Assembly: GCF_017696275.1 (NCBI RefSeq) | Contig: NZ_JAAORF010000003.1 | Coordinates: 124,001 to 188,000, forward strand | DNA length: 64,000 bases | From: Prochlorococcus marinus XMU1405 | Lineage (GTDB): Bacteria > Cyanobacteriota > Cyanobacteriia > PCC-6307 > Cyanobiaceae | Direction of reading: 5' to 3' | Shown: one piece after another, positions 26,789 to 36,755 of the stretch | How the letters are laid out: each line of letters opens with the position of its first letter | Position numbering within the stretch: the first letter of the stretch is position 1 | Program-made: the position numbers and the translations under genes | The notes under the pieces: model-generated | The model's database searches: none | What the model was told of the DNA's origin: nothing | What the model saw: the letters and a program-made list of their open reading frames with translations, nothing else

Positions 26789-27901
26789 ATGAAAATAGTC
26801 TTTGCTATAAAAAACCTTTCCACAGCAGTAGGGGGTGCCGAAAAAGTTCTATGTAATATTGCTTCTAATTTGGCTAATCGAGGTCATGAAGTGACAATAA
26901 TAACTTTTGATCCAATAGGATCTTCCAGTTTCTATCATCTGGACTCAAAAATTAGAAGGCTTAATCTTGAAATTGGAGATAGCTCTTCAAAAGCAAATTT
27001 TCTTGAAACATTCTGTAGAATAATCGCTCTTAGAAAAGTAATCAAAGAAGAGAAGCCAAAAGTAGTTATTGGTTTTATGAATTCAATTTATGTTCTGCTT
27101 GCATTTGCACTTCAAGGGACTTCAATTCCTATAATAGCCAGTGAACATATTGTTATTGAGCATTATCAAAAGAGGGCTTTGCAATTTTTACTTTTAATTA
27201 TTACTTCATTCCTAATTAATGAATACACAGTATTGTCTGATTCTATTAAAAAAAGATACCCTTTTTTGATAAAAAGGAAAATGACAATAATCCCTAATCC
27301 TATTGGGGATATCAAAATTAATAAATTAGCAAAACAAAAATCCAAAAGAAAAATTTTATTAAATATAGGAAGATTAGAACATCAAAAAGATCATTTAACC
27401 CTTATTAAAGCTTTTTCAAGAATTGCGGTTTCTTTTCCAAAATGGGATCTTAGAATTGTAGGAGAAGGCTCACTAAAAAAGGAAATAGAAAAAAAGATTA
27501 TTTCATTAAATCTAATTAATAGAGTTTTTATACAAAGTTTTACTAAGGAAATTGAATTAGAATACATAAAAGCTGATTTGTTTGTAGTTCCTTCAATTTA
27601 TGAATCTTTTGGATTAGTTACAGCTGAAGCGATGTCTTTTGGTATACCTTGTGTTGGTTTTGCTGATTGTCCAGGAACAAATGAACTAATTATTAATGAA
27701 AAAACTGGACTTCTAGTTAATAGCGGAGGCGATAGGTCATCCTCTTTAGCCTCAGGATTAACTCGTTTAATTTTGAATGATAAATTAAGAACTAATCTAG
27801 GTAAAGCGGGGAAAGCATTTATAGATGCAAAATTTTCTGATGAAGAGGTAACTAATTCTTGGGAACGTCTTTTGTATAATGTTATAAGAAACAAATGTTG
27901 A
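26789..27901 (+). CDS. Glycosyltransferase family 4 (tandem paralogue 2)
   Basis: A 370-residue GT4 related to the previous gene: KNLSTAVGGAEKVLCNIAS, later LLNIGRLEHQKDHLTLIKAF, LRIVGEGSLKKEIE and VVPSIYESFGLVTAEAMSFG. The N-terminal sequences HEVTIITFDP here and HKVVLLTWDP in the neighbour, each followed by Y-x-L, indicate duplication of one ancestor. The catalytic glutamates of the EX7E block are present. The sugar donor is unknown. Confidence 0.92.
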   Translation: MKIVFAIKNLSTAVGGAEKVLCNIASNLANRGHEVTIITFDPIGSSSFYHLDSKIRRLNLEIGDSSSKANFLETFCRIIALRKVIKEEKPKVVIGFMNSIYVLLAFALQGTSIPIIASEHIVIEHYQKRALQFLLLIITSFLINEYTVLSDSIKKRYPFLIKRKMTIIPNPIGDIKINKLAKQKSKRKILLNIGRLEHQKDHLTLIKAFSRIAVSFPKWDLRIVGEGSLKKEIEKKIISLNLINRVFIQSFTKEIELEYIKADLFVVPSIYESFGLVTAEAMSFGIPCVGFADCPGTNELIINEKTGLLVNSGGDRSSSLASGLTRLILNDKLRTNLGKAGKAFIDAKFSDEEVTNSWERLLYNVIRNKC

Positions 27902-27924
27902 TTTTATAATTATTTTTATTTCCA

Positions 27925-29880
27925 ATGTGCGGAATATCTGGCTTTATTTCTCCTGATTTTGCTCAAAATAGTTTTAAAAAAACTATTTACAACATGGTTA
28001 ATGAAATAGACCATAGAGGGCCGGACAGAAAGGGAATATGGTTTGATTACTATGCTGGAGTTGCGCTCGGACATAATAGGCTTTCAATAGTTGATTTATC
28101 TGAAGCTGGCAATCAGCCTATGATCTCCTCCTGTAAAAGATATTATATCGTTTTCAATGGGGAAATTTATAATCACAAATCACTGAGAGAGAAACTTCCT
28201 GATTCCATTAATTGGCAAGGGCATTCTGATACAGAAACATTAATAAATGGAATTTCTTGCTGGGGATTAAAAAATACTTTAAGAGAACTAGTGGGAATGT
28301 TTGCTTTTGCAATCTGGGACAGAAAGAAAAAGAAATTAACTCTTGTGAGAGACCGTTTAGGCGAAAAGCCTCTTTATTATGGATTTAGAGGAAATACAAT
28401 GATTTTTAGTTCTGAACTTAAAGCAATTGAAACATTTCCCGAAAAATCATTAAAAATCAACAAAAATTCGCTTGGATTATATATGAGATTTGGCTATATA
28501 CCTTCTCCATATTCAATATATGAAGGGATTTATAAATTGCCTCCAGGAAGTTTTGTAGAATTCACAATAGAAGATGTAAAAGAAAGATTAATTCCTTGCA
28601 GTACGCAATATTGGTCTTTGGAGTCAATAACTAAAAGACAACAATCTAATACCTTTTTAGGTACACATATCGATGCCATTGATTATCTTGAATGTCTTTT
28701 AAAAGATACAATCTCTGGACAAATGCAAGGAGATGTCCCCATAGGTGCTTTTTTATCAGGAGGTATTGATTCAAGTACAGTTGTTTCTATAATGCAAAGT
28801 CAATCTAAAAATCCTTTAAATACATTCACAGTAGGCTTTCAAGAATTTGGATATGATGAATCAAAATCAGCGAGAGCAATTTCATCTTTTATTGGAACAA
28901 ACCACAATGATTTAGTTTTATCATCTGCTGAAGCGATGAAAACAATTCCATATTTACCAGAAATATATGACGAGCCTTTCTCTGATGTTTCACAAATACC
29001 AACTTTTTTAATTAGTAAATTTGCCTCTAAAAATGTAAAAGTTTGCTTATCTGGTGATGGTGGTGATGAATTGTTTTGCGGATATTCTAGACACATCGCA
29101 GGCCCAAAAATTTGGCGTATCTTTAATAAGATTCCAAAACCGATAAGAAAAATTTGTGTTAATTTTATCCATTCATTACCTCCCACCACTTGGGATCGTT
29201 TCTATTTTTTTTGTGAATATTTTTTACCTAAGCATCTCAGAATTAATTTCCCAGGGCTAAAGATTTATAAAATATCTGATTTAATAAACAATGATTCCCT
29301 TTTCGAAGTTTATATATCTCTAATATCTTCATGGAAAGCTCCTGAAGATATTATTTTAAATTATGATCCTTCTAAAGAATTTTATGATTATGAAGTTTCT
29401 AATATCAAGTTAAATGATCCACATCATCAAATGATGTATTTTGACTCTTTAATTTATTTACCAAATGATATTCTTGTGAAAGTTGACAGGGCCGCGATGT
29501 CTTCATCACTTGAGACTCGTTTACCCTTGTTAGATCACAGGATCATAGAATTCGCTTGGAGCATTCCTCTTTCAATGAAACTAAAAGATAAAAAAAGCAA
29601 ATGGTTGTTAAGGCAAGTTCTTAAAAAATATTTACCTAATAATTTAATCGAAAAGCCAAAAACTGGGTTTTCTGTCCCAATTGGGGAATGGCTTAGAGGT
29701 CCCCTAAAGAATTGGGCAAATGAACTACTTGATGAAAAATTAATAGATTCCCATCAATATTTTTCTTCAAAATCAATACAACAAAAATGGAAAGAACACT
29801 TAACAGGAAGAAAGGACTGGTCAAAACAAATTTGGACTATTCTTATGTTTCAATCTTGGTTGATGAAACGGCAAAATTGA
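27925..29880 (+). CDS. asnB: Asparagine synthetase-type glutamine amidotransferase
   Basis: A full-length (651 residue) AsnB-family enzyme. Glutaminase domain: Cys2 nucleophile (MCGISGF), DHRGPDRKG, HNRLSIVDLS, FNGEIYNH and SDTETL. Synthetase domain: PP-loop FLSGGIDSS at about 276-284 and SGDGGDELFCGY. In polysaccharide clusters such enzymes are thought to amidate uronic acids or related carboxyl groups (WbpS-like) instead of making asparagine. Here it ends a block of glycosyltransferases, and two more family members lie at 55973 and 57736. A housekeeping role cannot be excluded. Confidence 0.9.
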   Translation: MCGISGFISPDFAQNSFKKTIYNMVNEIDHRGPDRKGIWFDYYAGVALGHNRLSIVDLSEAGNQPMISSCKRYYIVFNGEIYNHKSLREKLPDSINWQGHSDTETLINGISCWGLKNTLRELVGMFAFAIWDRKKKKLTLVRDRLGEKPLYYGFRGNTMIFSSELKAIETFPEKSLKINKNSLGLYMRFGYIPSPYSIYEGIYKLPPGSFVEFTIEDVKERLIPCSTQYWSLESITKRQQSNTFLGTHIDAIDYLECLLKDTISGQMQGDVPIGAFLSGGIDSSTVVSIMQSQSKNPLNTFTVGFQEFGYDESKSARAISSFIGTNHNDLVLSSAEAMKTIPYLPEIYDEPFSDVSQIPTFLISKFASKNVKVCLSGDGGDELFCGYSRHIAGPKIWRIFNKIPKPIRKICVNFIHSLPPTTWDRFYFFCEYFLPKHLRINFPGLKIYKISDLINNDSLFEVYISLISSWKAPEDIILNYDPSKEFYDYEVSNIKLNDPHHQMMYFDSLIYLPNDILVKVDRAAMSSSLETRLPLLDHRIIEFAWSIPLSMKLKDKKSKWLLRQVLKKYLPNNLIEKPKTGFSVPIGEWLRGPLKNWANELLDEKLIDSHQYFSSKSIQQKWKEHLTGRKDWSKQIWTILMFQSWLMKRQN

Positions 29881-30035
29881 TTAAAAAATAATGAATAGGA
29901 TTATAAATTTTTAATTTCTAAGTTTTTAATAATTTTAATAAATATGACCTTATATATAAAAACCAAAAATATCAAATTTTGAAATTGATTGATTAACTTA
30001 TAATTATTGGGATAGATTGGATATTTAATTAAATT

Positions 30036-31175
30036 TTGAAACTGCTTATTATTGTAAATGTTGATTGGTTCCTTTATTCTCATAGATTACCTATAATTAT
30101 TGAGGCAAAACGACAGGGTTATGATGTACATATTGGCACTAAAATAACGAATTTATCTATCAAGAAAGAACTCCTAGATTATGGTTTTGTTATTCATGAA
30201 ATACCTTTCGATAGAACTGGAAAGAATATTTCGAACTTAATAAAAGTAGCTCTTTCAATTCTCAAGTTGTTGATATTTCTAAAACCAAATATTCTTCACT
30301 TAATAACAATGCAACCTATAATTTTCGGTGGAATTGCTGCTAAATTATGCCGAACTAAAAAAGTTGTTTATTCAATTTCAGGCTTAGGACATGTTTTCTT
30401 ATCGCATTCGTTTTTTACTTCAATCCGTAGATGGATCGTAATAAATCTTTATCGATTAGCGCTTTCTAATAAACCAAGAGTTGTGGTATTTCAAAACAAA
30501 TCAGATTTTAATTTAATTAGCAAAGTATCCGCATTATCAGATTCTGAAGTAGTTCTTATACCTGGATCGGGTGTTGATGTAAATAAATATCTATTCAGTA
30601 AAATCCCAGACACTGAGCCAACAATTCTTATGGCGTCTAGACTTCTAGTTTCTAAAGGAGTAAAAGAATTTATTGAAGCTGCAAAAATCTTAAAAAGCAA
30701 AGGTATAAAAATAAAATTCCAACTTGCTGGTAAACCAGACGTTTCTAATCCTTTATCCATATCTAAAATTAAGATAGATAATTGGGTTTCCAAAGGCTAT
30801 ATCGAATATCTTGGATATAGGGATGACATTCATAAAATAATTCCAAAATGTCACATAGTTGTATTACCCTCATATTATCCCGAGGGATTACCAAAAATTC
30901 TTTGCGAAGCTGCAGCTTGTGGAAGACCAGTAATTACTACATATGAGCCTGGTTGCCAAGATTCAGTTGAAAATGGTGTTACGGGATTACTTATAAAATC
31001 TAGAGAATCAAAAGAGCTCGCTAACGCAATAGAAAAACTTATAAGTGATCCCGGACTTTTAAATAGTATGAGCTTAAAAGCACGAAAAAGAGCTGAAAAA
31101 TTTTTTGATATTAAAAGCGTTGTTGAAAGTCATATTAAATTATATCGACATCTTTCAAATTTTAAAATTAAATAA
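30036..31175 (+). CDS. Glycosyltransferase family 4 (WbaZ/PglA-like)
   Basis: A 379-residue GT-B enzyme from a TTG start (MKLLIIVNVDWFLYSHRLPI). Typical blocks: FGGIAAKLCRTKKVVYSISGLGH in the N-terminal domain, PGSGVDVNKY, TILMASRLLVSKGVKEFIEA, and VVLPSYYPEGLPKILCEAAA with GRPVITTYEPGC. The opening VDWFLYSHRLP and the ISGLGH segment are shared with GT4 enzymes acting early on undecaprenyl-linked acceptors, such as PglA-like bacillosamine galactosyltransferases. That would fit a QuiNAc/bacillosamine-like initiating sugar. The assignment to that subgroup is from memory and tentative. Confidence 0.88.
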   Translation: MKLLIIVNVDWFLYSHRLPIIIEAKRQGYDVHIGTKITNLSIKKELLDYGFVIHEIPFDRTGKNISNLIKVALSILKLLIFLKPNILHLITMQPIIFGGIAAKLCRTKKVVYSISGLGHVFLSHSFFTSIRRWIVINLYRLALSNKPRVVVFQNKSDFNLISKVSALSDSEVVLIPGSGVDVNKYLFSKIPDTEPTILMASRLLVSKGVKEFIEAAKILKSKGIKIKFQLAGKPDVSNPLSISKIKIDNWVSKGYIEYLGYRDDIHKIIPKCHIVVLPSYYPEGLPKILCEAAACGRPVITTYEPGCQDSVENGVTGLLIKSRESKELANAIEKLISDPGLLNSMSLKARKRAEKFFDIKSVVESHIKLYRHLSNFKIK

Positions 31176-31287
31176 TATTGATAAAATCTTTTATATAAAT
31201 ATTCTTGAATTACAAATGATTTAATTTTCAAACAATCTCAAATTTGGATTTATAATTTAGGCAATAAATATATGATTACTTAATTCT

Positions 31288-32247
31288 TTGCGTGTTCTCA
31301 TTACTGGTGCATCTGGATTTGTTGGGAGTAAAGCTTGTACTTACCTAAAGGATAATGGGCATGAAGTTTTCGCCCATAGCAGAACTTATTGCAATTTCCC
31401 ACAAGAAATTAAATTAATCAGGGGTGGAAGCCTATCAAATATTTTTTCTAAACCTGAATTACTAGAAGGATTTGAATGTGTAATTCATTTAGCAGGAAGA
31501 ACATATGAAACAAATAGAAGTAAGAAAAATTGTTATTCTAAATACTTTAAAGATAATGTCGAAGAAACCCTCAGATTCGCTGAATTATGTAGTAGTGCAT
31601 CTATTAAAAGATTTATATTTATGAGTTCAATTAAAGTAAATGGAGAATCAACAAAAAACCGAATCCCTTTTCATGAAGAAGATATTCCAAGTCCTCAGGA
31701 CTATTATGCTTTATCAAAATATGAGGCGGAATTAGGACTTCTAAAAATTGTTAAAGATTCAAAAATGGAAGTTGTTATCGTTCGGCCTCCATTAATATAC
31801 GGTGATGGGGTTAAAGGATATTTTAAAACTATTTTAAAACTTATCAAACTAAGAATTCCTCTTCCATTTGGTTCATTTGTAGATAATAGAAGAAGTTTAA
31901 TTTATTTAGACAATTTACTCAATTTTTTAGAAATATTAATCCAACATCCAAAAGCAGGAAATCAAATATTTGTATGCAGTGATGATACTGAGATTTCTAC
32001 AGCAGATTTATTGAGAGAATTATCTTATGGAATGCATAAAAAAAACTATAATTACAATGTTCCAAAATTTTTATTATTATTATCTTATTTGATTGGTAAA
32101 GGTCAAATTTACAAAAAGCTTAACGAATCACTAGTTATTAACAATTATAAATCTAAAAAGTTGCTTGGATGGGAACCTCCTGTTAGAACATTAGATGCCC
32201 TAAAGAAAGTTTCTAATCAATTTATTAATTATCATAAAAAATTTTAA
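31288..32247 (+). CDS. NAD-dependent sugar epimerase/reductase, WbpV-like
   Basis: An SDR of 319 residues starting at TTG (MRVLITGASGFVGSKAC), with catalytic Ser in FMSSIKVNGE and Tyr-Lys in DYYALSKYEAE. HLAGRTYE and VRPPLIYGDGVKGYF resemble 4-keto-sugar reductases (WbpV/WbpK type) that reduce UDP-4-keto-6-deoxy-HexNAc to UDP-QuiNAc or UDP-FucNAc. Its partner dehydratase would be the WbpM-like protein at 4738. A plain UDP-glucose 4-epimerase function is the alternative. It is convergent with the next gene, 7 bases away. Confidence 0.82.
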   Translation: MRVLITGASGFVGSKACTYLKDNGHEVFAHSRTYCNFPQEIKLIRGGSLSNIFSKPELLEGFECVIHLAGRTYETNRSKKNCYSKYFKDNVEETLRFAELCSSASIKRFIFMSSIKVNGESTKNRIPFHEEDIPSPQDYYALSKYEAELGLLKIVKDSKMEVVIVRPPLIYGDGVKGYFKTILKLIKLRIPLPFGSFVDNRRSLIYLDNLLNFLEILIQHPKAGNQIFVCSDDTEISTADLLRELSYGMHKKNYNYNVPKFLLLLSYLIGKGQIYKKLNESLVINNYKSKKLLGWEPPVRTLDALKKVSNQFINYHKKF

Positions 32248-32254
32248 AATTAAT

Positions 32255-33292
32255 TTAACTTTTTTCGTAATAATCTAAATACCAATCTATAAATTTCTTT
32301 ATACCTGCATCAATTGAGGTACTAGGTTTAAATTTGATCCAATTTTCCAAAGATGAAGTATCTGCATAAGTTGCTTTTACATCACCAGGTTGTATGTCTT
32401 CAAATATAATTTTTGGTTTTTTGCCTAAATGTTTCTCAATGGCATTTATGTAGTCAGTTAAATTTGTAGGACTAGAATTCCCAATGTTGAAAATTTTATA
32501 TGGTGACCAACTTTTATTAGGTAAAGGATTTTCATAGTTAAAGCATTCATCTGCTTTTGGAGGTTTATCTAATAAAAGCAAAATAGACTCTATTACATCA
32601 TCAATATAGGTGAAGTCTCTAATCATTTTGCCATGATTAAAAACTCTGATAGGTTTGTTTTCTGAAATTAATTTTGTAAATTTAAATAAAGCCATATCAG
32701 GTCTACCCCATGGTCCGTAAACGGTAAAAAATCTCAGCCCAGTTGTTGGAAGATTAAATAAATGGCTATAAGTATGGGCTATTAGCTCGTTAGATTTTTT
32801 AGTTGCAGCATAAAGACTTATCGGATGATCAACTGAATCTGTTTCGCTAAAAGGTAACTTTTTATTGCCTCCATAAACTGAACTACTACTTGCATAAATA
32901 AAATGATCAACATTATTTATCCTCGATTCCTCTAGAATGTTACTAAACCCAACTAAATTTGACTGCACATATGCAGAGGGATTTTCTATTGAATATCTTA
33001 CACCTGCCTGTGCAGCTAAATTAATAACAATTCTGATTTTTGATCCATTATAAACATTGTTAAATATCATTTTTAAATTACTCTTGCTAGCAAGATCACC
33101 TTTGAAGAATTTAAATTCTCCTTTTTCATTAAAAGAAATATTTTTAATTTTCTCGATTCGATCTTTTTTTAGAGTTTGATCATAATAATTGTTTATATTG
33201 TCAAATCCTATAACCTGAAATCCATTTTTTATTAATTTAATACATAGATGAAATCCTATAAATCCAGCTGCGCCAGTAACTAATATAACCAT
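32255..33292 (-). CDS. UDP-glucuronate 4-epimerase
   Basis: An extended SDR of 345 residues, highly typical of the CapI/LspL/WbnF group: VTGAAGFIGFHLCIKLI, FDNINNYYDQTLKKDRIEKI, NLAAQAGVRYSIENP, ASSSSVYGG, SLYAATKKSNE (catalytic Tyr/Lys) and FFTVYGPWGRPDMALFKF. It interconverts UDP-glucuronate and UDP-galacturonate, so it can use the product of Ugd (1165). It stands alone on the minus strand between two rightward genes. Confidence 0.93.
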   Translation of the reverse strand: MVILVTGAAGFIGFHLCIKLIKNGFQVIGFDNINNYYDQTLKKDRIEKIKNISFNEKGEFKFFKGDLASKSNLKMIFNNVYNGSKIRIVINLAAQAGVRYSIENPSAYVQSNLVGFSNILEESRINNVDHFIYASSSSVYGGNKKLPFSETDSVDHPISLYAATKKSNELIAHTYSHLFNLPTTGLRFFTVYGPWGRPDMALFKFTKLISENKPIRVFNHGKMIRDFTYIDDVIESILLLLDKPPKADECFNYENPLPNKSWSPYKIFNIGNSSPTNLTDYINAIEKHLGKKPKIIFEDIQPGDVKATYADTSSLENWIKFKPSTSIDAGIKKFIDWYLDYYEKS

Positions 33293-33503
33293 TTAACACC
33301 CAAATGTATTATTCAATTTAAATTATATATCACCCTAAAGATCATATGAATGAGAAAATCTTTCAGCAAAACATTTTAGAAACAACTCCAAATAATAGAT
33401 TTAACTCAACTCAGTATTTATAAATATATATTTCTTATTTTAAGATTTTTAAAGTCTTTTAAAAGGAGTTAATGATAAAAAGTTTTATTGAATAAAATAA
33501 ATT

Positions 33504-33531
33504 TTGATTATAGTCAAATATATCTGATAAT
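33504..33531 (+). promoter_or_regulatory. Candidate promoter for manC
   Basis: TTGATT at 33504-33509 and GATAAT at 33526-33531 are separated by 16 bases. A start near 33538 would leave a ~28-base leader before the ATG at 33566. The rest of the 273-base gap (33293-33565) is AT-rich without an ORF. Confidence 0.42.
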
Positions 33532-33565
33532 CTAAGATTTAATTAGAAAAAAATATTCAGTATTA

Positions 33566-35020
33566 ATGGCAAATAATTTGAAAATTAAAGATTCAAAAAT
33601 AATACCTGTTATTTTATGTGGTGGTTCAGGAACACGTCTTTGGCCACTATCTAGAGCAAGTTTTCCAAAACAATTCATATCACTAAATTCAGATACAAAA
33701 AAGTCTTTACTCCAAAAAACTCAATTAAGAATAAGAGACTTAAAGAATCTTAGCGATCCTATTCTTATTTGCAATGAAGATCATAGATTTATAGTGGCTG
33801 AACAGATAAGAGAAATTGAAGTAGAAGAATTTTCAATTTTATTAGAACCTATTGGAAAGAATACTGCACCTGGAATAACTGTTGCAGCACTAAAAGCTTT
33901 GGAAAAAGATCCCGATCCAATATTACTAGTTCTAGCTTCCGACCATGAAATAAAAAATAATCAAATTTTTGTTAAAGCATTAAATGAAGGGATTAATTAT
34001 GCTTTAAAAGATCAAATAGTTACTTTCGGTATAATTCCTAATTCTCCCGAGACTGGTTATGGCTATATAAAAGCATCGAAGCCTCTATCTGAGGAAAATC
34101 TTAAAGGAGAAAAGATAGAACAGTTTTTAGAAAAACCTGATATTAAAACAGCACAAGAGCTTATTAAGAACAAACATTATTCTTGGAATAGTGGAATATT
34201 TATTTTTAAAGCCAGAACTTTATTAAATGAGATAAGTAAATTTTCTCCTGAAATATTGACATATTGTAAAAGATCTTTAAAAAACAGTATCAAAGACTTA
34301 GATTTCCAGAGATTAAACAAAATTGATTTTGAAAAATGTCCAAATAAATCATTTGACATAGCCGTAATGGAAAAAACTGATAAAGGGATTGTTATACCTC
34401 TTAATTGCGGCTGGAATGATATTGGTAGTTGGAAAGCAATTTGGGAAAACTCAAAAAAAGATAATTGTGGAAATTATATTCAGGGGAAAGTAATCGCAGA
34501 AAAGACAAAAGACTCTTACTTAAGAAGTGAAAACAGACTTATCGTAGGTCTTGGGCTAGATAATTTAATAGTAGTCGAAACAAATGATGCAGTATTAATA
34601 GCTGATAAAAACCAATCTCAAATTGTTAAAAATATTGTTCAGAAGCTTAAAGAAAGAGAAATAATAGAAGGACAGTATCACAAAGAAGTCAAAAGACCAT
34701 GGGGATCATATCTATCATTGGTTCAAGATTTAAGATGGCAAGTAAAATTAATTTTAATAAAACCTGGACAACAGTTATCTTTACAAATGCATCATCACCG
34801 CTCAGAACATTGGGTGGTTGTTTCTGGGACTGCGAAAGTAAAAATTGACGAAAAAGAAAAATTTTTAAGTGAAAATGAAAGTATTCATATTCCTCTTGGA
34901 TCAAAGCATAGATTGTCTAATCCTGGAAGGATGCCTCTAAAAATAATTGAAGTACAAAGCGGATCTTATGTAGGGGAAGACGATATACAAAGATTTGCAG
35001 ATGATTACGGCAGGATATAG
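33566..35020 (+). CDS. manC: Mannose-1-phosphate guanylyltransferase/mannose-6-phosphate isomerase
   Basis: A bifunctional type II enzyme of 484 residues. The N-terminal nucleotidyltransferase has LCGGSGTRLWPLSRASFPKQF, EPIGKNTAPGITVAAL, LASDHEI, GYGYIKA and FLEKPD. The C-terminal cupin (about 375-484) has KRPWGSYLSL, KPGQQLSLQMHHHRSEHWVV and IPLGSKHRLSNPG, the zinc-binding isomerase region. It supplies GDP-mannose for mannose, fucose, perosamine or colitose units. No GDP-mannose-modifying enzyme is visible in the window, so mannose itself or a sugar made elsewhere is implied. Confidence 0.95.
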   Translation: MANNLKIKDSKIIPVILCGGSGTRLWPLSRASFPKQFISLNSDTKKSLLQKTQLRIRDLKNLSDPILICNEDHRFIVAEQIREIEVEEFSILLEPIGKNTAPGITVAALKALEKDPDPILLVLASDHEIKNNQIFVKALNEGINYALKDQIVTFGIIPNSPETGYGYIKASKPLSEENLKGEKIEQFLEKPDIKTAQELIKNKHYSWNSGIFIFKARTLLNEISKFSPEILTYCKRSLKNSIKDLDFQRLNKIDFEKCPNKSFDIAVMEKTDKGIVIPLNCGWNDIGSWKAIWENSKKDNCGNYIQGKVIAEKTKDSYLRSENRLIVGLGLDNLIVVETNDAVLIADKNQSQIVKNIVQKLKEREIIEGQYHKEVKRPWGSYLSLVQDLRWQVKLILIKPGQQLSLQMHHHRSEHWVVVSGTAKVKIDEKEKFLSENESIHIPLGSKHRLSNPGRMPLKIIEVQSGSYVGEDDIQRFADDYGRI

Positions 35021-35035
35021 ATAAAATTTCTAAAT

Positions 35036-36073
35036 TTAATTAAATCCCTTTGGATTTAAAGATTGCCATTTCCATCCATCTTTGCACATATCTTTGATAT
35101 TTCTTTTTGGTACCCAGTTTAATAAGGAGATTATTTTTTTATTATCTGCTACCGCATTTGCAACATCTCCAATACGTCTATTACAAAAAACATATGGGAT
35201 TTTGCATTTATTTACTGACTCAAATGTTTTAACTAATTCTAAAACGCTTGTCCCGATTCCAGTACCAATATTTAATTCTAAATATTGAGGTTTATTTTCT
35301 ATTAAAAACTCTAATGAAGAGATATGTGCCTCAGCTAAATCCATAACATGAATATAATCTCTCACCCCTGTACCATCAAAAGTCGGCCAGTCATTTCCAA
35401 AAATTCTTAGTTCTTTATGTTTACCTTGAACAACTTTGCAAAGAATGGGGAAAATATTATTTGGTTCTCCCAATGGATCTTCTCCTATTAAGCCACTTTT
35501 ATGAGCACCTATTGGATTAAAGTACCTTAAATTTGCAATGCGCCAACTAGATTCTGAACTTCCAAAAATCCCTTTTAAAATAGTTTCGATAGCTGCTTTA
35601 GTAAAACCATAAGGATTTGTTGGATTTATAGGTTCGTTCTCAGTTATAGGATTGGTTTTTGTATTTCCATAGATTGTTGCACTACTACTAAAGATTATTG
35701 TGTGGCATTTAAATTCACACATAATTTTTAGTAGATTAATTGAACCACATACATTTGAATCCCAGTACATTAAAGGATTAGCAATTGACTCACCAACTGA
35801 CTTTAAACCAGCGAAATGTATTACAGCTTCAATAGGACTTTTATTTTCCCTTGCATTATTAAATACTTTTCTCATAAATGAAAGATCTCTAATATCTCCT
35901 TTTGCGAAAATTATTTTTGAATTAGGGTTCATATATTTTATTTTCTCTAGAGATTTATTTGTACTATTAATATTTGAATCAACCACAATAAGTTGATAAT
36001 TTTTTTCAGTTAAACAAAGACAAGTATGACTTCCTATAAAACCAGCACCTCCAGTGACAAGAATAGTTTTCAT
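35036..36073 (-). CDS. galE: UDP-glucose 4-epimerase
   Basis: A 345-residue GalE. TGGAGFIGSHTCLCL, HFAGLKSVGESIANPLMYWD, FSSSATIYG, NPYGFTKAAIE (Tyr/Lys catalytic pair), LRYFNPIGAHKSGLIGEDPL and GVRDYIHVMDLAEAHI are diagnostic. It interconverts UDP-Glc and UDP-Gal (or the N-acetyl forms). It is convergent with manC (15 bases between stops). Confidence 0.96.
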   Translation of the reverse strand: MKTILVTGGAGFIGSHTCLCLTEKNYQLIVVDSNINSTNKSLEKIKYMNPNSKIIFAKGDIRDLSFMRKVFNNARENKSPIEAVIHFAGLKSVGESIANPLMYWDSNVCGSINLLKIMCEFKCHTIIFSSSATIYGNTKTNPITENEPINPTNPYGFTKAAIETILKGIFGSSESSWRIANLRYFNPIGAHKSGLIGEDPLGEPNNIFPILCKVVQGKHKELRIFGNDWPTFDGTGVRDYIHVMDLAEAHISSLEFLIENKPQYLELNIGTGIGTSVLELVKTFESVNKCKIPYVFCNRRIGDVANAVADNKKIISLLNWVPKRNIKDMCKDGWKWQSLNPKGFN

Positions 36074-36755
36074 AGATCTAAAAATATTTTTTTAACGATT
36101 TCACAAATAAATTACCCCCCCTATTTGTAGAAGTTAATAAACAATTATAGAAACATTGTTTTAATTTAGAAGAAGGGGCACTAACAATAATTGCATTACA
36201 AAGTTGAATACTGTTAAAATTTTTACTTCCTTTGTTTTTGATCTTATAAATAAAAATTTTTACAAAATTCATGAATCTTGTAAGTCTAAAATTACGAATA
36301 TTAAATACTCCTCTTTGAGTTGAATAAAAATATTTCTTCACTTTTTTTTTATCTTTATTTAACGCCTCAAGACTAGCTATTTTAAAATTAATTTTAAAGT
36401 AAATTTTAAAACTATTAATAGCTATATAATTATCAAAACTATTATAAAGTTTGATTAATAATGGCAAACGACTAAATATATTTGTTCCAATCATTAAAGA
36501 TCTTACTATAGACGAATTTTAATATTATATTTTTACCAAATGCTGAAAAAACATCATTAAGCTTACAAAAATTTTAAATTGGATAATAATTAACATTCAA
36601 TCATTTTAACTTTAATTTACATAAATTATTATTTCATTTTTGGAAATTAAAAAATGCTAAAAAACAAGAAAATGACTTCTAAAAAAATTATTTTATAAAG
36701 TTTATAATTTTTAATATCATTTATTTACTAAAATAAAAAAAAATAAAAAAAATAA
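36074..36755. other. Long stretch without a convincing gene
   Basis: Between galE and rfbA, 682 bases hold no gene I can support. The only sizeable frame is 36078-36494 on the minus strand (138 codons), ending 4 bases before the galE start. Its translation is very rich in Lys, Asn, Phe, Ile and Ser, has only about three acidic residues and few G-initial codons, which is what random AT-rich DNA gives. It could be a decayed gene. The last ~25 bases before rfbA are an A-rich tract with interspersed T. The rfbA promoter presumably lies here, but no clear -35/-10 pair stands out. Confidence 0.45.

Noticed and set aside
36078-36494. 138-codon minus-strand frame next to galE
   Set aside because: Translation has almost no acidic residues and few G-initial codons, and no known motif. 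I treat it as chance or decayed sequence.
36730-36755. A-rich tract before rfbA as a repeat or regulatory element
   Set aside because: Simple A tracts are common in this genome's spacers; no defined unit or site.
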